Of a stretch of 64,000 bases of DNA, positions 13,870-26,200 are shown piece after piece. Where the stretch lies: NCBI GenBank assembly GCA_006937955.1, contig SSNP01000174.1, forward strand, positions 257,320 to 321,319, in the 5' to 3' direction. The DNA is from Pachypanchax playfairii. Taxonomy: Eukaryota > Chordata > Actinopteri > Cyprinodontiformes > Aplocheilidae. The notes beneath the pieces were generated by a model that saw only the letters and a program-made list of their open reading frames with translations, was not told the origin of the DNA and searched no databases. Within the stretch, counting starts at the first letter, position 1. Every line of letters starts with the position of its first letter. The translations under genes and the position numbers were made by a program.

Positions 13870-14306
13870 AGGATTAGACCAACGCTCCAGCTCCTCCAGT
13901 GCTCCAGAGGAACTACTCTCGAGTCGCCGTCTCCTGAGCTGTCCCTGTGTTCTGTGTGAACCTGCTTCAGTGTCTCTCGTCGGATCTCCTGAGTCTCCTT
14001 GTGCTCTCTAGCGCTCCCTCTGACACACCCCTCCCTCAGAGCACAGTCTCTTCACTGGACCTTCCTCCCCCTCGTGCTCCTCTTCATCATCACGATCATG
14101 AGTCTCTGCCTCCTGAGTCATACATCTATGCCAGTATTGCCCTGTCGTGTCTAACCTCTGATCTCCTCTCTCGTTCCGGACCTTTCCGAGACTTCTTCAC
14201 ATTTGCACATTTACCACTGTACAATGTAAATAAACCTTTCACTTTGCACCCGAGCTTGTGTCTGAGTCCTGCATGTGGGTCAAACATCTACCTGAAAACA
14301 TGACAG
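13870..14306 (+). mobile_element. Probable solo LTR (Gypsy-like) end
   Basis: C-rich sequence with AATAAA at about 14229 is followed by GTGTCTGAGTCCTGCATGTG, and the element ends in AACATGACA just before GGGCATC. This layout fits the U3-R-U5 end of fish Gypsy LTRs. The 118-codon frame across it (13947-14303) has no recognisable domain and is treated as spurious. The left end is not defined. Confidence 0.45.
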
Positions 14307-15386
14307 GGCATCTTTAAGTTTGTTCTTATTTTCTTTACAGTGATTTTATTTTTGAGGATTTTTTTATATCCCTGTTTTTTTTTTTTTTTCTTTTTTGTTT
14401 ATCCTCAGGGTTTTTGTGTTTTTTTGTTTTTTTTTAATTTTGCACAGGGCTACGCATAGATCTGGGAGAGCTAGGTTACTTTTCTACAGTAAGTTATAAA
14501 AGTAGAATTTAATAAACATGTATGCCTAGCTGAGTCACATTAGAGGTGCCATTAAGGGCAGTTTATCAATTAAAATATTTTATGAAAAATATGCACAGTG
14601 AGAGGATGTTGCAGATGTTTGCAGAAATACAGAGATTTTGGAAACGCTCCACTCAGTGTCCAGATGAGCGTTACAGCAGTTTACATCTTGTAATGCAAAA
14701 GCTAAAATTTAAAGCAGTACAAAATAACTTTTACAACTTTAAGCTACAGTTTTGAAACTTGTCTAAGTGGATATTCACCGAAAAACATGTTAAGCTTCAT
14801 ATTAGAAACTCTGGACCCTCCGATAGCTTATAGGGCAAATAACCTCCGTAATTCGGGTCTCAGCCAGAAGTGGTGTTCTGGTGATTTATGTTGCCCTGAA
14901 GAAAAATGATTCCATAGTACGAACTGCTAACTTATTTCATAATGAGATGTCATTGGAAGTTTATACAGTATTCTTGTTTATGGTGAGTGTGTCCTGTTAA
15001 TTATTTAAGCATATTTTTATGATCCTTCTTATATTTTCTATATAAAAGCCCTCTGGGTCCTTATCGGCCATTGTTGGGTCCTTCTCCTCTGGGTGTGTCC
15101 AAACATTTGCCTGTCACTCTGACAATGCAAAGAAAGTAAAAATAACATCTTATTTAGTGTTTCTGTCCTGGGAGAATTTATTTTGTAGGTAAAATGTATT
15201 TATGGAAAAATATAGAAACAAAAAAATAAATGATAATCTGTTTAATGAAGTCAAGACTGTAGAACGGCACATGTGGAGAAGGAATCGATAACACATCTCA
15301 ACAGGGAACAAATTTCTGCAGAACACCGGTTCGAGCAACGGCTGTCTGAGACACAGCTGTGTTAAAGTTAGTCAGTGATGCTTTAA

Positions 15387-16533
15387 AGGGGTTATGACAT
15401 CAAAATGCACTTTTTTGAGGTTTTTGGGGTATATCATGATGTGTTGTGCACTGATGAGGTCGTGTGAACGTCCAAAGCGAGTATCAAAGTTCCCGTTTGT
15501 GGGCGGTCCGCTTTGTTTCATATTTAAAAAACGGTTGAATCGGAAAGCACCATTTTTTCCTACGTGGCATTTCATCCTACGTATTTCATAGCGTCCAATA
15601 AAAGTGCACAGTGAAGTAAACAGTCCCCCCCCCCCACCCCCCCCCCCACCCCCACCCCCAGCTCATACACCGGTAGCTGCGTTGCGCTAGCTTGTGCTGC
15701 TGCTCTTGAGAAGAGATGACTACGCAAACAGGGACCTATTGTGTCCAAGGATGCTCAACCCATGCTGGAAGTTTACACTCACTCCCGAAGGATGAAAAAA
15801 CAAGAGAAGAGTGGCTGAAGTTCATTTATGGAGAAGTGCCACGCAGTTATAACCTCAATTAGAGAATATGTTCAGCTCACTTCACGGAGGACTGCTTCCA
15901 TAACTTGGGTGAATTCAAGTTGGGATTGTCAAAGAAACTGATTTTAATTAAAAATTCTTTACCAACCCTGAAGGAGGCGACCACATCGTCAATACCTGTA
16001 AGTTTATTTATTTAATAAAATGCTGCCTTGCCTGATAAACGTTTGTTCGTGGTCTGAAGAGTTCATGATGCTAGCATGTGATAGCCGCTCTAGCAACAAT
16101 GTCCGTGAGCAACAGGTTTATCATACCATATTGTGAATCTATTTTCATTGACAACATCTGACAGCACTGTTTATTCGCTCATGTGATTAGTTGAGTTTTA
16201 CGTGTTCACCCCTCCGTCTTCCTCAGAAGACGTTTCAGGCTCAAACATATACGGTTGTAAACGTCCACTCGCCATGTTACTGGACTGTTGACGGAGCCGA
16301 GAAGAAAGGCTTGCTGCGAGCAATGGTCGTAGCCAATCAGAGCGAAGTCAGCCAGGGAGACCCACATATCATTAACGAAAGGAACCGTGTTGCTGAGAAG
16401 AGGATTCTGACCTGCCCGTACACCCCCGCCCTGCTAGTTTTTTAATCAAATTCTTTTGTGAGTTGACATATGCGGGCATATCTACTACATGAAATAGCTT
16501 TACGCCAGTTTAAACAGTGATGTCATCACACCT
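15387..16533 (+). mobile_element. Kolobok-like DNA transposon with THAP exon
   Basis: The element is flanked by TTAA on both sides (15383-15386 and 16534-16537). It has imperfect terminal inverted repeats: AGGGGTTATGACATCA on the left and TGATGTCATCACACCT on the right. It is 1147 bp long and carries a THAP-domain exon near its left third. TTAA target duplication together with a THAP protein is the hallmark of the Kolobok superfamily. No full transposase is present, so this is a defective copy. Confidence 0.65.
15716..16001 (+). pseudogene. THAP-domain exon with internal stop
   Basis: Translation from the ATG at 15716 begins MTTQTGTYCVQGCSTHAGS and continues with SLPKDEKTREEWLKFI. It reaches an in-frame TAG after residue 47, then resumes in the same frame with RICSAHFTEDCF and KNSLPTLKEA. 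The C-x3-C and later C-x2-H pair, the conserved W and an AVPTIF-like SLPTL box are the THAP zinc-finger signature. A splice-donor-like GTAAGTTT follows at 16002. The stop lies within the zinc finger before the last C and H, so the domain cannot fold if translated. It belongs to the surrounding TTAA-flanked element rather than to a host gene. Confidence 0.75.
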
Positions 16534-16569
16534 TTAATATCTTAAAATTAAATTCTTTGCTACATTAAA

Positions 16570-17103
16570 AGGCTAGCCTGATCAATCAGATCCTCCTGCA
16601 TTATGTTCAAATGCAGAAGGGTCTGACACCAGAGCCGCACCCGATCATTTCCATGTCAAATTTTAGGACGGACCAATTACATATCACCTTTGTTGTGCTT
16701 CATCCTGAAAACACGGAACTAGCGTTTTCCACCCAGAGCACAACATTCAACATGGCGGACTCGGCTGTGGATGAAGTGTTTACTTCTGTGTTTGCACAGT
16801 GTTTGCTTGGGGCGGTAAAATACGTGAACCGAGTGTGCAATGACACCTCGTATTCGCAAGTTTTTGACACAAAAGTCATTAATATTCGTCTTTTCTCCTC
16901 CACTAACCATGGCTCTGTAGCTACCATTACGGCACCGCTCGCTAAACCTCTTCCGCTTTAGCGTCATATATGTTGCGTCACTTCCGGGTTTCTGTGATTG
17001 GTTCTCTCTCAACTCGAAATTGAGAGAGAGCGGTTCAGCTCCAGGCCCTCACGACTTTGTAAAGTAATCTGTCAAAGACGTGAGGGCCTGGTTGATCAGG
17101 TTA
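16570..17103. mobile_element. Putative non-autonomous DNA transposon
   Basis: The left end reads TAGCCTGATCAATCAGATCC and the reverse complement of the right end reads TAACCTGATCAACCAGGCCC, giving an imperfect inverted repeat of about 20 bp. Just inside the right end, GGCCCTCACGACTTTG and CAAAGACGTGAGGGCC form a hairpin. An enclosed 116-codon frame (16611-16961) has no known domain. The target duplication is not clear. Confidence 0.45.
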
Positions 17104-18119
17104 TTAAAAGGCTGCAGAGATATTTCCAACGCTTTGTGGTTGCCCTTTTTGTTTGTGAATTTAATGCAGATTTGGTAACTGATTGCATCCACTGAGAGTC
17201 GGATTTCAGCAGAATTAGACGCATCATTTGCAAAGAAAAAGCTTCTGTTGGCCGTTTGTTGAAGTAAAAATTAGAATCTGATGCAAGTCTTGCAACTGAG
17301 CTGGTGAGAAAGTGGAAGTAAAGAGAGGGAAAAAGTAATATTTATCTGTGCAAAGCCTCTTTTTTCTCATTGGGAGTAACCTATATCCGCTCTCCTCAGT
17401 CTGCAGCGACACACCACAGGATCATTTATAATTCAGTGCAGAGTCCAAGCAGAGCCAAGAGCAGTTTAACAATAACCAGCCTTACTTCACTCCCGTCAGC
17501 TTGTGTGTGAACAGCCACATCCAGGTGATGACATTTTCCTGTTTTCATTTCAGACCTGGTGTAGATGAAACCAGATTCAAAGCAACAATACTTTCTGTCT
17601 GCAGTTGATGAGCAGCGCAGTAAATAAATACAACAAACAAGTTACACGAGAAGACTAATAAGGTGTCAGCTCGTTTTAATCATAACGGTTCCACGACCCG
17701 TTCTCTTTTAGCCTCAAGCTGCTTTTCTCTCAAAAGCTTTTTAATTGCTTGGAGTTTAAAGAAGTGGCAGCCATTAATGAACACTCATCAGTGTAATTGG
17801 ATGCAAAGTTAAGATAGCAGCTGACTGCACAGATACAAAGAAAAGCCAACACACTGTACCAGTCTGAAGTGAATGTACGTGACAACCACAATTTGCATGC
17901 TGAATCAGGATTTTATAAAAAAAAGAAGCTCAGAAACTCATTTATTTTGGTGACACTAAAATTCCTCGCTGACCCCATATTTTTAAAACACATGTTTGAA
18001 ACAGCAGCCATGTCTTCAGTTCTCCTTGTTTTGCCTTTTTTACGTGAAATGGTGGTGAATTACAGACAAAGATTTTTATTTGTGAGCTACAGACCAAAAC
18101 AGGGTTAGACTATCCATAT

Positions 18120-18205
18120 GTAGCAGTATAGTGAAGCTAAGGCTAATGGTATAGCATCTGATTGCAAAACAGAGGGTTGATGGTTCAATCCCAGCTTGTC
18201 TATCA
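18120..18205 (+). repeat. tRNA-like SINE head, uncertain
   Basis: The segment includes GGTATAGCATCTGATTGCAA and later GGGTTGATGGTTCAATCCC, which resemble an A-box/anticodon region (TTGCAAA) and a B-box. The acceptor ends do not pair convincingly, so it is more likely a tRNA-derived SINE relic than a functional tRNA gene. Confidence 0.3.
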
Positions 18206-18723
18206 TATATAATCTCAAAGACTAATTTTATAAAAGGATGCTTTATCTCAATTACATGTTCTTGGTTAAACAAAAGTACAAAAGAAAGCCTAGTTTTGTG
18301 TCTCTCTATATAAAAATAATTTAGCAATCTGGCCGTTAAATTACAAGTAAAGATGAAAACATGTAAAACATCACAACCCTCGATAACATAAACACTGATG
18401 ATTTGTCCTAATTTACTTCTTTTGCTCTAAAGTGAAATAAAAGTATCCCTTTTACAGTAGATGCCATACTGTAACCTATCTACTCACAAACACACGATCA
18501 TGGTGCTTGTTAAACATCAAATGATTACATTTCAAAAATTCATAATGCACAGGAATGTAAGAACTACATGAGTCAGCAGAAATCATCACCTGGGAGAAAG
18601 AATCTGATGAATTTTTCTTTATGATAAAAAAGACCTCATTCATTTACAAGAAGGGGGTGGGATCATAAACTATTACTGCAGCCAGCCACTAGAGGGAGCT
18701 CCTTCACAACCTCAGTGTTATGC

Positions 18724-18935
18724 GGGGCGGCTGTGGCTCAGTGGTTGAAGTGGTCACCTTCCAATCGGAAGGTTGCTAGATCAATTCCGGCCTCCACCAC
18801 CACATGTCAAAGAGCCCTTGGGCAACACACTGAACCCCATGCAGCCCTCTGATTTGCATATCTGACTGTATGATTGTTAAATTTGTAGTGTTAAAAGGCT
18901 TTGAGTTGTCTGTATGACTCAAAACGTCCTATACA
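18724..18935 (+). repeat. tRNA-derived SINE
   Basis: It begins GGGGCGGCTGTGGCTCAGTG (A-box region) and contains CCAATCGGAAGGTTGCTAGA plus a B-box-like GATCAATTCCGG. It then has the body blocks CCTTGGGCAACACACTGAAC and GTTAAAAGGCTTTGAGT. This is the layout of a widespread fish tRNA-derived SINE. The copy is diverged. Confidence 0.65.
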
Positions 18936-20339
18936 GGACATTTACATTTATTATGTGCCCATGTCTAGTTTTATAAATGTCAATGATCAAAACATACTAG
19001 ATTGTATAAATAATTGTATTTTATTTATTTATTTATTTATTTATTTATTTTTGGGGAAATCGAATGCAAAGTTCCAAATGATTAACTCAACCTGGAACTG
19101 AATGATTAGATGGATGTGCTGCTTTGTTCCACCTTCTAGACTGTCTGGTCAAACCAAATCAGGATTTTGGCTCTCTGCTAAAATAAACACAGACTGGGAA
19201 TCCAAGCAGACGGCCAGTGGGATTTACCCTGACTAACAGTGGACTGACACTGCAGGACTCATGATCCAAAATCAACAGTAGTGCATCCGTATCGACAAAC
19301 ACATCTGAACTATGTGTTTAAGGAAAAATCACTGTTTATTCTTTGAGATGGAAATACCAAAATCAGAGACAAAGCACGATCAGGCGCCATCAAACACCAC
19401 TTATGAGAGTCTAGCGCTCATTGAAAGGACAATAGCTTCTAAAATGATTTCAAAGTTCAGATACAAGAAGGTCTAGGCAAGATGATGTTTATAAAAATAC
19501 TAATTTGAGCTGAGTAACAATGAATCATTTGGAAAATACTGAAGAGGAACATTTATTTGTGAACCAGAAATTCTTCAGTGCAGAAAAAGTCTGTTTTTCA
19601 TCAGTCTTTATTATTTTTATTTTTAGAATTAATAATTTGTAACAAGCTTTATCAGCTGTGTTGTTATGAGGAGTAAGCTAATTTTGCATTGCTTTGAAGG
19701 ATGATATGAGATCTTTTAAAGTGCGTTACTGAGCAAAGATTATGAACAATAAATATCATCTCTGTGTCATGTATGTACTGTAGCTCTTTGGTTGTTTATT
19801 TGGAAAAACAGATTATTTATAACCAGACTATCAAATTAAAAAACTAGTCACAGCTGTGCCAATAGAAATGTGGGTTGTTGCCACAATGGCGGTGAGTTTA
19901 GCGAGCTTCACCTCCTTCTATCAGGATGAAGGAAGGAGCATCAAACGACTAGTTTTGTGGTGACATCCAGGTACAAAACACACCGGCATTGTCGCGTTAA
20001 AACGAGGGAAAAGGCAGCGGTGAGGTGAGACTCGGGAGATTCTGCTGTGACGTCATATGTGCAACTTTCCAGTTGTAGTCATTTTAATTACGAAAGTTTA
20101 AAAATAAATAAATCTGAATCCACTTGACAGACCCGGTCAAAACGTACATCATTATTTATCATTTAAATTGCGGTACAGCAAATGTGTGATTCAGGGCGTA
20201 AGACAAAGCGGACCAGAAAATAACTTTTATCACTTCATTGACTTCCATTCATTATTTTTTTCGTTCAGGGGACCCATGGGCCGACCGGAAGGGGAGGAGA
20301 CTGTGGCTCCTCATAGATAGTTTTCGATCACGTGACCGT

Positions 20340-20760
20340 CAGCTTTGTTCCAGCTCAGCGGCAGCCATGTTGGAGGTATACTAGTAAACAAAGCGATTTC
20401 ACAAATCTATGTTTATGGTGTTTATGTAGTTATTGAGAAGGAAAAGGTTTCTCAGACATCAGAAAAGTATCAAAATTATGTAGCTCTATTAGATGACATT
20501 ACTAAGGCAAGATACGAAGAGAAAATAAAACTTATTGACAATAAAGCGCTATATTAAAGTGAGCAAGAAGTGTTCAGAAGTAACATATCCAGACATAAAT
20601 GACCTTGTTTTCACCCAAAGTGCTAACACGTTAGCAGAAATGAAAGAATACAAGTCCCTCTGGTCATAAAACTACTTCATAAGTGGATTTGTGCAGGATC
20701 TAAAACATTTATTGATAAATGAAATCAGCTTGTTCGTGGCGAAAGTGAAGAATTTCCCAA
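20340..20760 (+). pseudogene. Decayed exon of a SWIM/YqaJ-type protein family
   Basis: A plus-strand frame (20345-20557) contains VIEKEKVSQTSEKYQNYVAL and a DDITKARYEEKI segment, then ends at a stop. In the next frame, similarity-like text continues with SEVTYPDINDLVFTQSANTL and YKSLWS, a TAA, then NYFISGFVQDLKHLLINEIS and LFVAKVKNFP. The motif order (YKSL-xx-YNYFISGFV, then AKVKHSQ-like) is what I recognise from fish and cnidarian SWIM-zinc-finger/YqaJ-like proteins often spread by mobile elements. There is one frameshift and at least one stop. Recognition is from memory and a protein search is needed to confirm it. Confidence 0.4.
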
Positions 20761-20767
20761 GTGTATC

Positions 20768-21732
20768 TGTCTGCAGCCTGCAAGACAGTGGGCGTGTGTC
20801 ACTACACGACACGCCCACTACACGACACGTGTTTCTTAAAGGTATATGAGCCCAAATAACTAGTAACGCAGTTTGCGCTTTCTTTACCTACAATGAATAT
20901 ATTCAAAAGCGTACAAACGTTGAATCATGTCGGCCTTTGTGTATAAAATCTTAATGTCCATTCATTTGACGGGCGGGGGAGGAGGGGGGCGGCTGTTATG
21001 TGTGATGGCAGTAATTTTATTCAGCCTTAATATAATGGGGAATTCATTTGTGAAATCATTTTGTAGGCTAGAGCAGTGTGATGAGCCTCCGTACTTTCTC
21101 TCTGATCACCAGCAGGGTCATCCGCAGCAACCTGAGCTTAGAATGGAAAGTACTTAGATGTTGTGTGCCTCTCCTCAAGCTCAGTAGCTGTCCCTCTTAC
21201 CTGTAACACCTCATGGCATTTGTTTGGAAGTCTGATTTCTTTATTCCACACACCACCACACATGCACTCACATCACTGATCACACACAACATAACTTTGT
21301 GTGCATCTCCCTCCTTTTGTGACAAACAACCATTAAATACTTTTCTTTTTGGTCTGTCAAATGTGTTCATAGTGAAGCGGAAGATCTTAAACCATTAATT
21401 TTTAATCTGGTACTTGATGTACATGTTTTTTTTTAATGAATTGTCATGTGAATGGCTCTGTGAAATGTAGAAACTGAATATGTTCCTACATAAAAAAAAG
21501 AGAAATATTTCAAAGCTTCCAACATTTTATTTTTTGCCGTCTATAGCCTTACAGTCTGTATACGGTTCGCCATTCTTCTATCTTCTTCGATGACTTAACT
21601 TCCTGTTTTATTTCGGCAGTCTCGTGTAGTTTACCACGATTTCCGCTTCTGTAGCGGGCGTGTCGTGTAGTGATGTCACTACATGACACGCCCACTACAA
21701 GACACGCCTCCGTCCTGCAGGCCGCAGGCAGA
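20768..21732. repeat. Large inverted repeat with hairpin arms
   Basis: The left arm (20768-20832) contains CACTACACGACACGCCCACT. The right arm (21651-21732) contains the inverse GGGCGTGTCGTGTAGTGA, and both arms contain a GCAGGC-type block next to it. The right arm itself holds a near-perfect palindrome, GGCGTGTCGTGTAGTGA paired with TCACTACATGACACGCC. About 820 bp of sequence lies between the arms, without a recognisable gene. It could be a foldback transposon or two ends of one element. Confidence 0.5.
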
Positions 21733-22371
21733 CCCTCCTCGAATTTCCAGAGGATGAATCGCTGTTATTGTGAACCACACCTAACGGAAGAAGAGCCGCT
21801 GTTCTATTCAACAAGTCGCATTTTTTAGCCTACAAAAAATGATTCCAGTAGGCTGAAACTGAATGATAACAGAGCAGTTAATCCACCGGACCTGCACCGG
21901 ACCTTCTGGTCTCCTTTCTCCTCTCACACACACACATGCTTCTCCTTTCATCTTCTCTCTCTGCATTAGGACTCACTAACGACACCAACAGCATTCTGTT
22001 TTAGTTTTCATGTGAACTGTTGAACGTTTTGAGATTAGAGTTGTTTTAAGACGGCAGCAACACACTGTGGAACTGGTCCTGCTTTCACAACCGTTAGCTC
22101 GTCAATCCAGTCAGAGTGAAATCTGCTTGTCTAAACTGAGGCCACTCAAAGTAAGTAAAGTATGTTATTAAGAGTTCATGACATTTCCTCAAAAACGCAC
22201 AAAAAAAACAGTAATAAAACTTTAAACCCTCTTTCAGTTTAGCAGTTTTAATCTGATGTGAATAGTGGGTGGAGCCTAATCAGGCTGTTATGGTTAAACA
22301 ATCAGAACAGTGTGGGCTGTAACATCAAGCAATTTATGTTCAGTTTCTACCCATAAAAATCTATTTTACTT

Positions 22372-22739
22372 TAGGGATGCACCAATACCGATACTGGTAT
22401 CTGGACCGATACCATTCTAATGTACTCGTGTCGGTTAGTTACCTGATACCATGAACCGATACTTAAAATGTGGAAACTCTGCAATCATTTCACAGAAAAT
22501 GTTTATTTTTCACCTGAAATTTTAGTTTGTGTTCATTTTTATTAATATTTTATTGTTTTATTTAGTTCACTATGATTTGTTATAACAAGCAGAGAAGAAA
22601 ATAAAACCTGTCTTCCAATTCATTGTGTTTTTTTTGTGTGGCAGAAGTATCGGCATTGGTACTCTGTGTATCGGCAAGTACTCAGATCCAAGTTTTGGTA
22701 TCATATCGGTTTGAAAAAAGGGGCATAGTTGCATCCCTA
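22372..22739. mobile_element. hAT-type MITE, copy 1
   Basis: The ends are TAGGGATGCACCAATACCGA and TAGTTGCATCCCTA, with interior CCGATAC/GTATCGG blocks in inverse order on the two sides. Copies 2 (36764-37109) and 3 (60000-60329) share the interior. The flanking 8-mers of this copy do not match each other, so its duplication has decayed or its border is shifted. Confidence 0.7.
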
Positions 22740-22869
22740 AAAAATATCAGATGTTTTTTTGTTGTTGTTTTCACAATACAGTCAATTAATCTAGTTTTAA
22801 GAGTAATTGACCCCATACAGAGTTGGTGATGCTTGATGGAAATTTAACCTTGATATTTCGGAATATATT

Positions 22870-23215
22870 CTCAGCAATAGGATGCACAGTGATGCAGTTG
22901 GTAGAGCTGTTGCCTTGCTGTGAGAAGGTCCTGGGTTCAAATCCAGGTAGGAACCTTTCTTCATGTTCTCCACGTGCATGTGTGGGTTTTCTCCAGGGCC
23001 TCCAGTTTCCTCCTGCAGTCCAAAAACATGCAAGAGATTAATCAATGACTCTAAATTGCCCCTAGGTGTGAGAGGTTGTTTGTCTATGTATGGCCCTGTG
23101 ATGGACTGGCAACTGTCCAGGGTGTCCCCTGCTTTCACCCCATGACCATTGGAGATTGGCACCAGCTCCCTGCGACCTTAAATGGGAAGAAGCAAGTTCA
23201 GAAGATGGATGGAGG
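22870..23215 (+). repeat. Fish tRNA-derived SINE-like repeat
   Basis: The head contains GCAGTTGGTAGAGCTGTTGC and the B-box-like GGGTTCAAATCC. The body has TCTCCAGGGCCTCCAGTTTC and CCCTGTGATGGACTGGCAAC, and the end reads AGAAGATGGATGGAGG. A second long copy lies at 28289-28640 and a partial reverse copy at 12335-12422. A 121-codon minus frame across it is a repeat artefact. Confidence 0.65.
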
Positions 23216-23219
23216 GATT

Positions 23220-26200
23220 TTCAGCAATAAAACAATGTCACATAAGTGATTGACTAAAGCTTTTAGCTTGATATTATGATATAAATAGTAAAAAAAAACA
23301 AAATGGTATTTGAACCTTCTTCACTTGTACAGGATGAGTATTTTCATATTGTTTGCCAAAGTGAGATGAATAATCCCTCTCTGTTGTTCTAAACCTCAGA
23401 AGATGGAAATTGCAGCAAACTGATAAATTAAAACATTTGATGTCTTTAAAAAAAAATCAAAACTAAACCAAAAAGCGGCCTAAAGAAAAACCAAATCACA
23501 TCTTGAGTTCTTACAGAAGGGTTTTGGAGAAAGCAAGTGTTTTCATTAACACTAATCAATAGTATTGATTGCTCAAAGACCCTCAGCAGTTAAACAAAAC
23601 TTGCTGTTAATTACTCAAAGATCACCAGGATTTCCTCTCTTATCTTCTTCAGTAATTATCACTAACTCAATTTTTCTTGCCAAAAACAAGCCCGTTTGTA
23701 ATTTCTTTAAATATTCTTGCCTTTCGACAGCTCGAGGCTTTGACCCTGAACATCTGTCTGTCTGTCACATGAGATGGGAGGAGTAACACTGCAAAAAAGC
23801 TGAAGAACAAGAAGATTTGAACAATTTCCACATCATAATACGTGTGACTGTCTCCATCGTAATGGGTCCATTGCTGCGGTGAGATGACATCGGGCTCATC
23901 AACCCGGGTGTCAGGACAATTGATGGGAGGCACACAGTGTAATAGTTCTTTCTGTCCTGTCCGTACTGGTGCTTGATCTCATGGGAAATTCATTCACACG
24001 ACAAGGAAACGTCGCCTGCAGCCTGGTGAAGGAATTGGAAGCTCTTCATGTGTAGAAATGAATCCCACACATCTTACTGAACAATTAGGGAAAAAAATTT
24101 GTTTTAATCATTTTTACTTTGTGTTGTAAGTCTTTTAAAATGAATCACACAAACATGATCGTCTCTGGCTTTGCTTCCACACAAAGACAATTCTACAGGT
24201 TTTACAGCACTTAAATCTGGATTCATTTGGACTTTTTTAAATTTCTGCTTTGTTAGTTTTACCATCTTCTCCCACACCTGGCACATCACACCTGTACTGT
24301 ATATTAAATATAATCCCTTGGTTTTTCATTGTCTCTGCAGGGTTGTTGTAGTTTAGCTAACCTTTTTGTTTCCTTTTCATGCAGCATGTTTTGTTTTTGA
24401 TAAAACAACCTTTTTTTCTTGCCAGTACTAACCTGTCTTCTGCCTCTCAGTCATTTTTTGGCTCCATTTTCTTCCCTCTCCATTAGGAATGTTAATAGAA
24501 GTGCTGCCTTTTTGTGTCCGACCACCTGCACGAGAAAATTTGTTGACAATGCCAGATGATGTGTGTTAACCCACTGACAGAAGCAAAAATTAGTGTGGAA
24601 TTGCTAACTTAAAAAGATATATAATTTATGTTTTTATTAAGATTTTTCTCGGCACATGACACAATCACAGTAAAATTTCTTTAGATAACAGAAAAAGGAA
24701 AAGCGGTTCTGATAAGCAGGTAGAAAGAACAATATAACAAAGTGGGAAAGTTTAGGTACCCCTTCTTGTTAAATCTACAAGTCTAGGTCTTTATCTTCCT
24801 ATTTTAAGAAACAATCTTGTATATGAAACTATTTAATTGATACTGATTTATGCACATTTACTGATTCATGCCTGAAAGACTAGTTCAGTAACAAAGTTAG
24901 CAAGTAAACATGTTTTGCAAGTAAATAAGTGGGTAACTAAATATTGTTATTTAAATATTTAGTTGTGATGAGGGGTGAATAGTCCCAAAATGCAACCGAG
25001 ACAAAGAGCTCAGGAATCAAATCAACTTTCATCCTGGCACAGGAAATAAAAAGCTGATGTGACAGTAAAGTATAACTAAGACAACAAACTTCCTTTATTT
25101 GGAAATAAAAAACATGAAGCAGCGGCACAAGAATACAGAATGATAATGTACAGAGCAAGTAGTCGGATCTGACAGGGCAGGAATTAAACCATAGACTTTA
25201 TATACTTAGAGAACATGAGATGACAGCAGGGAACAAATGTAATGAAGTGTTAGGCAATGGGACCTTTTCCACTGGCCGCAAAGCAGCACGAATCAGACGC
25301 GTCTCAGAAGCGTAGTCTCGCAGCCTTAACGCATCAGCTCTATTTTTTATGCATTACACATCTAAAATGTGTTAAGCTCAGCAGTTTAGTTTGGACCGGA
25401 CAGGAAACCAGGTGTTCGTGAAAAGTGAAATACCCGGAAGTTTCAAAATAAAGGACATTTGCAGATTTCCGTTTGCTTGACTATGAAAAAATACATGAAC
25501 TGTGACGGGTTTGAAGTCCGTAGGTGGCGTTCTTGTCTTGCTCCCTGCTTTTTGTTGTGTGTACTGACGATTTCGCAATTCTCCTGTGATTTTGTGATCT
25601 CCCGGGACCAGCTAGATGGAACGCTTTTACGAGCGATACACATCTAAAACACTCACACATTCAGTGGAAAGGAGGGGTTTAGTTTCTCTTGAGTTTATTT
25701 TGGACACATTGATTCAGTCTATGTTCATATTTGATTAGCTCTAATATCAAATTCTACTTGTTTAGGGATATGATAAGGATCATGGTTACAGTTTTTGAAA
25801 ATTCTGCACATTCCACACAAAATATTACTAAATAAAGATACAGATTAAAACCAGTTAGTTTTGCATGTGAAACATTGAAATGAACTTATCCAAGGTCATC
25901 TTACTCTGATGAACAGAAGCAACATGTCTGAATGAGACAACTGATTCATATGCGTTAAAAGAACTGTATTATTTAGCATATTTACTAAAGCTGTACCTAA
26001 AGCCACATGCAAGCAGTTCTCAGCATATTTCAATGTTGCTTGTGTCATAAAATCTTATCCTTTGTCACAAATTAGACACTTTAAGAAGCTTTTAAACCAA
26101 TTAAACTTCAGTTCTGCATGAAATTAGATGAATAGACCGAATGAATAGAGACAGGTGAAGTTTTGCTCACCTACACTGAAAAGTAAAGAAAAAAAGGACT

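Noticed and set aside
16611..16961. 116-codon frame as a small host gene
   Set aside because: It is enclosed by inverted repeats of a putative transposon and has no recognisable domain.
18120..18205. Functional tRNA gene (Cys-like GCA anticodon)
   Set aside because: A proper acceptor stem and full cloverleaf could not be drawn; it is more likely a SINE head.
22797..23162. 121-codon minus frame
   Set aside because: It is fully inside a SINE-like repeat.
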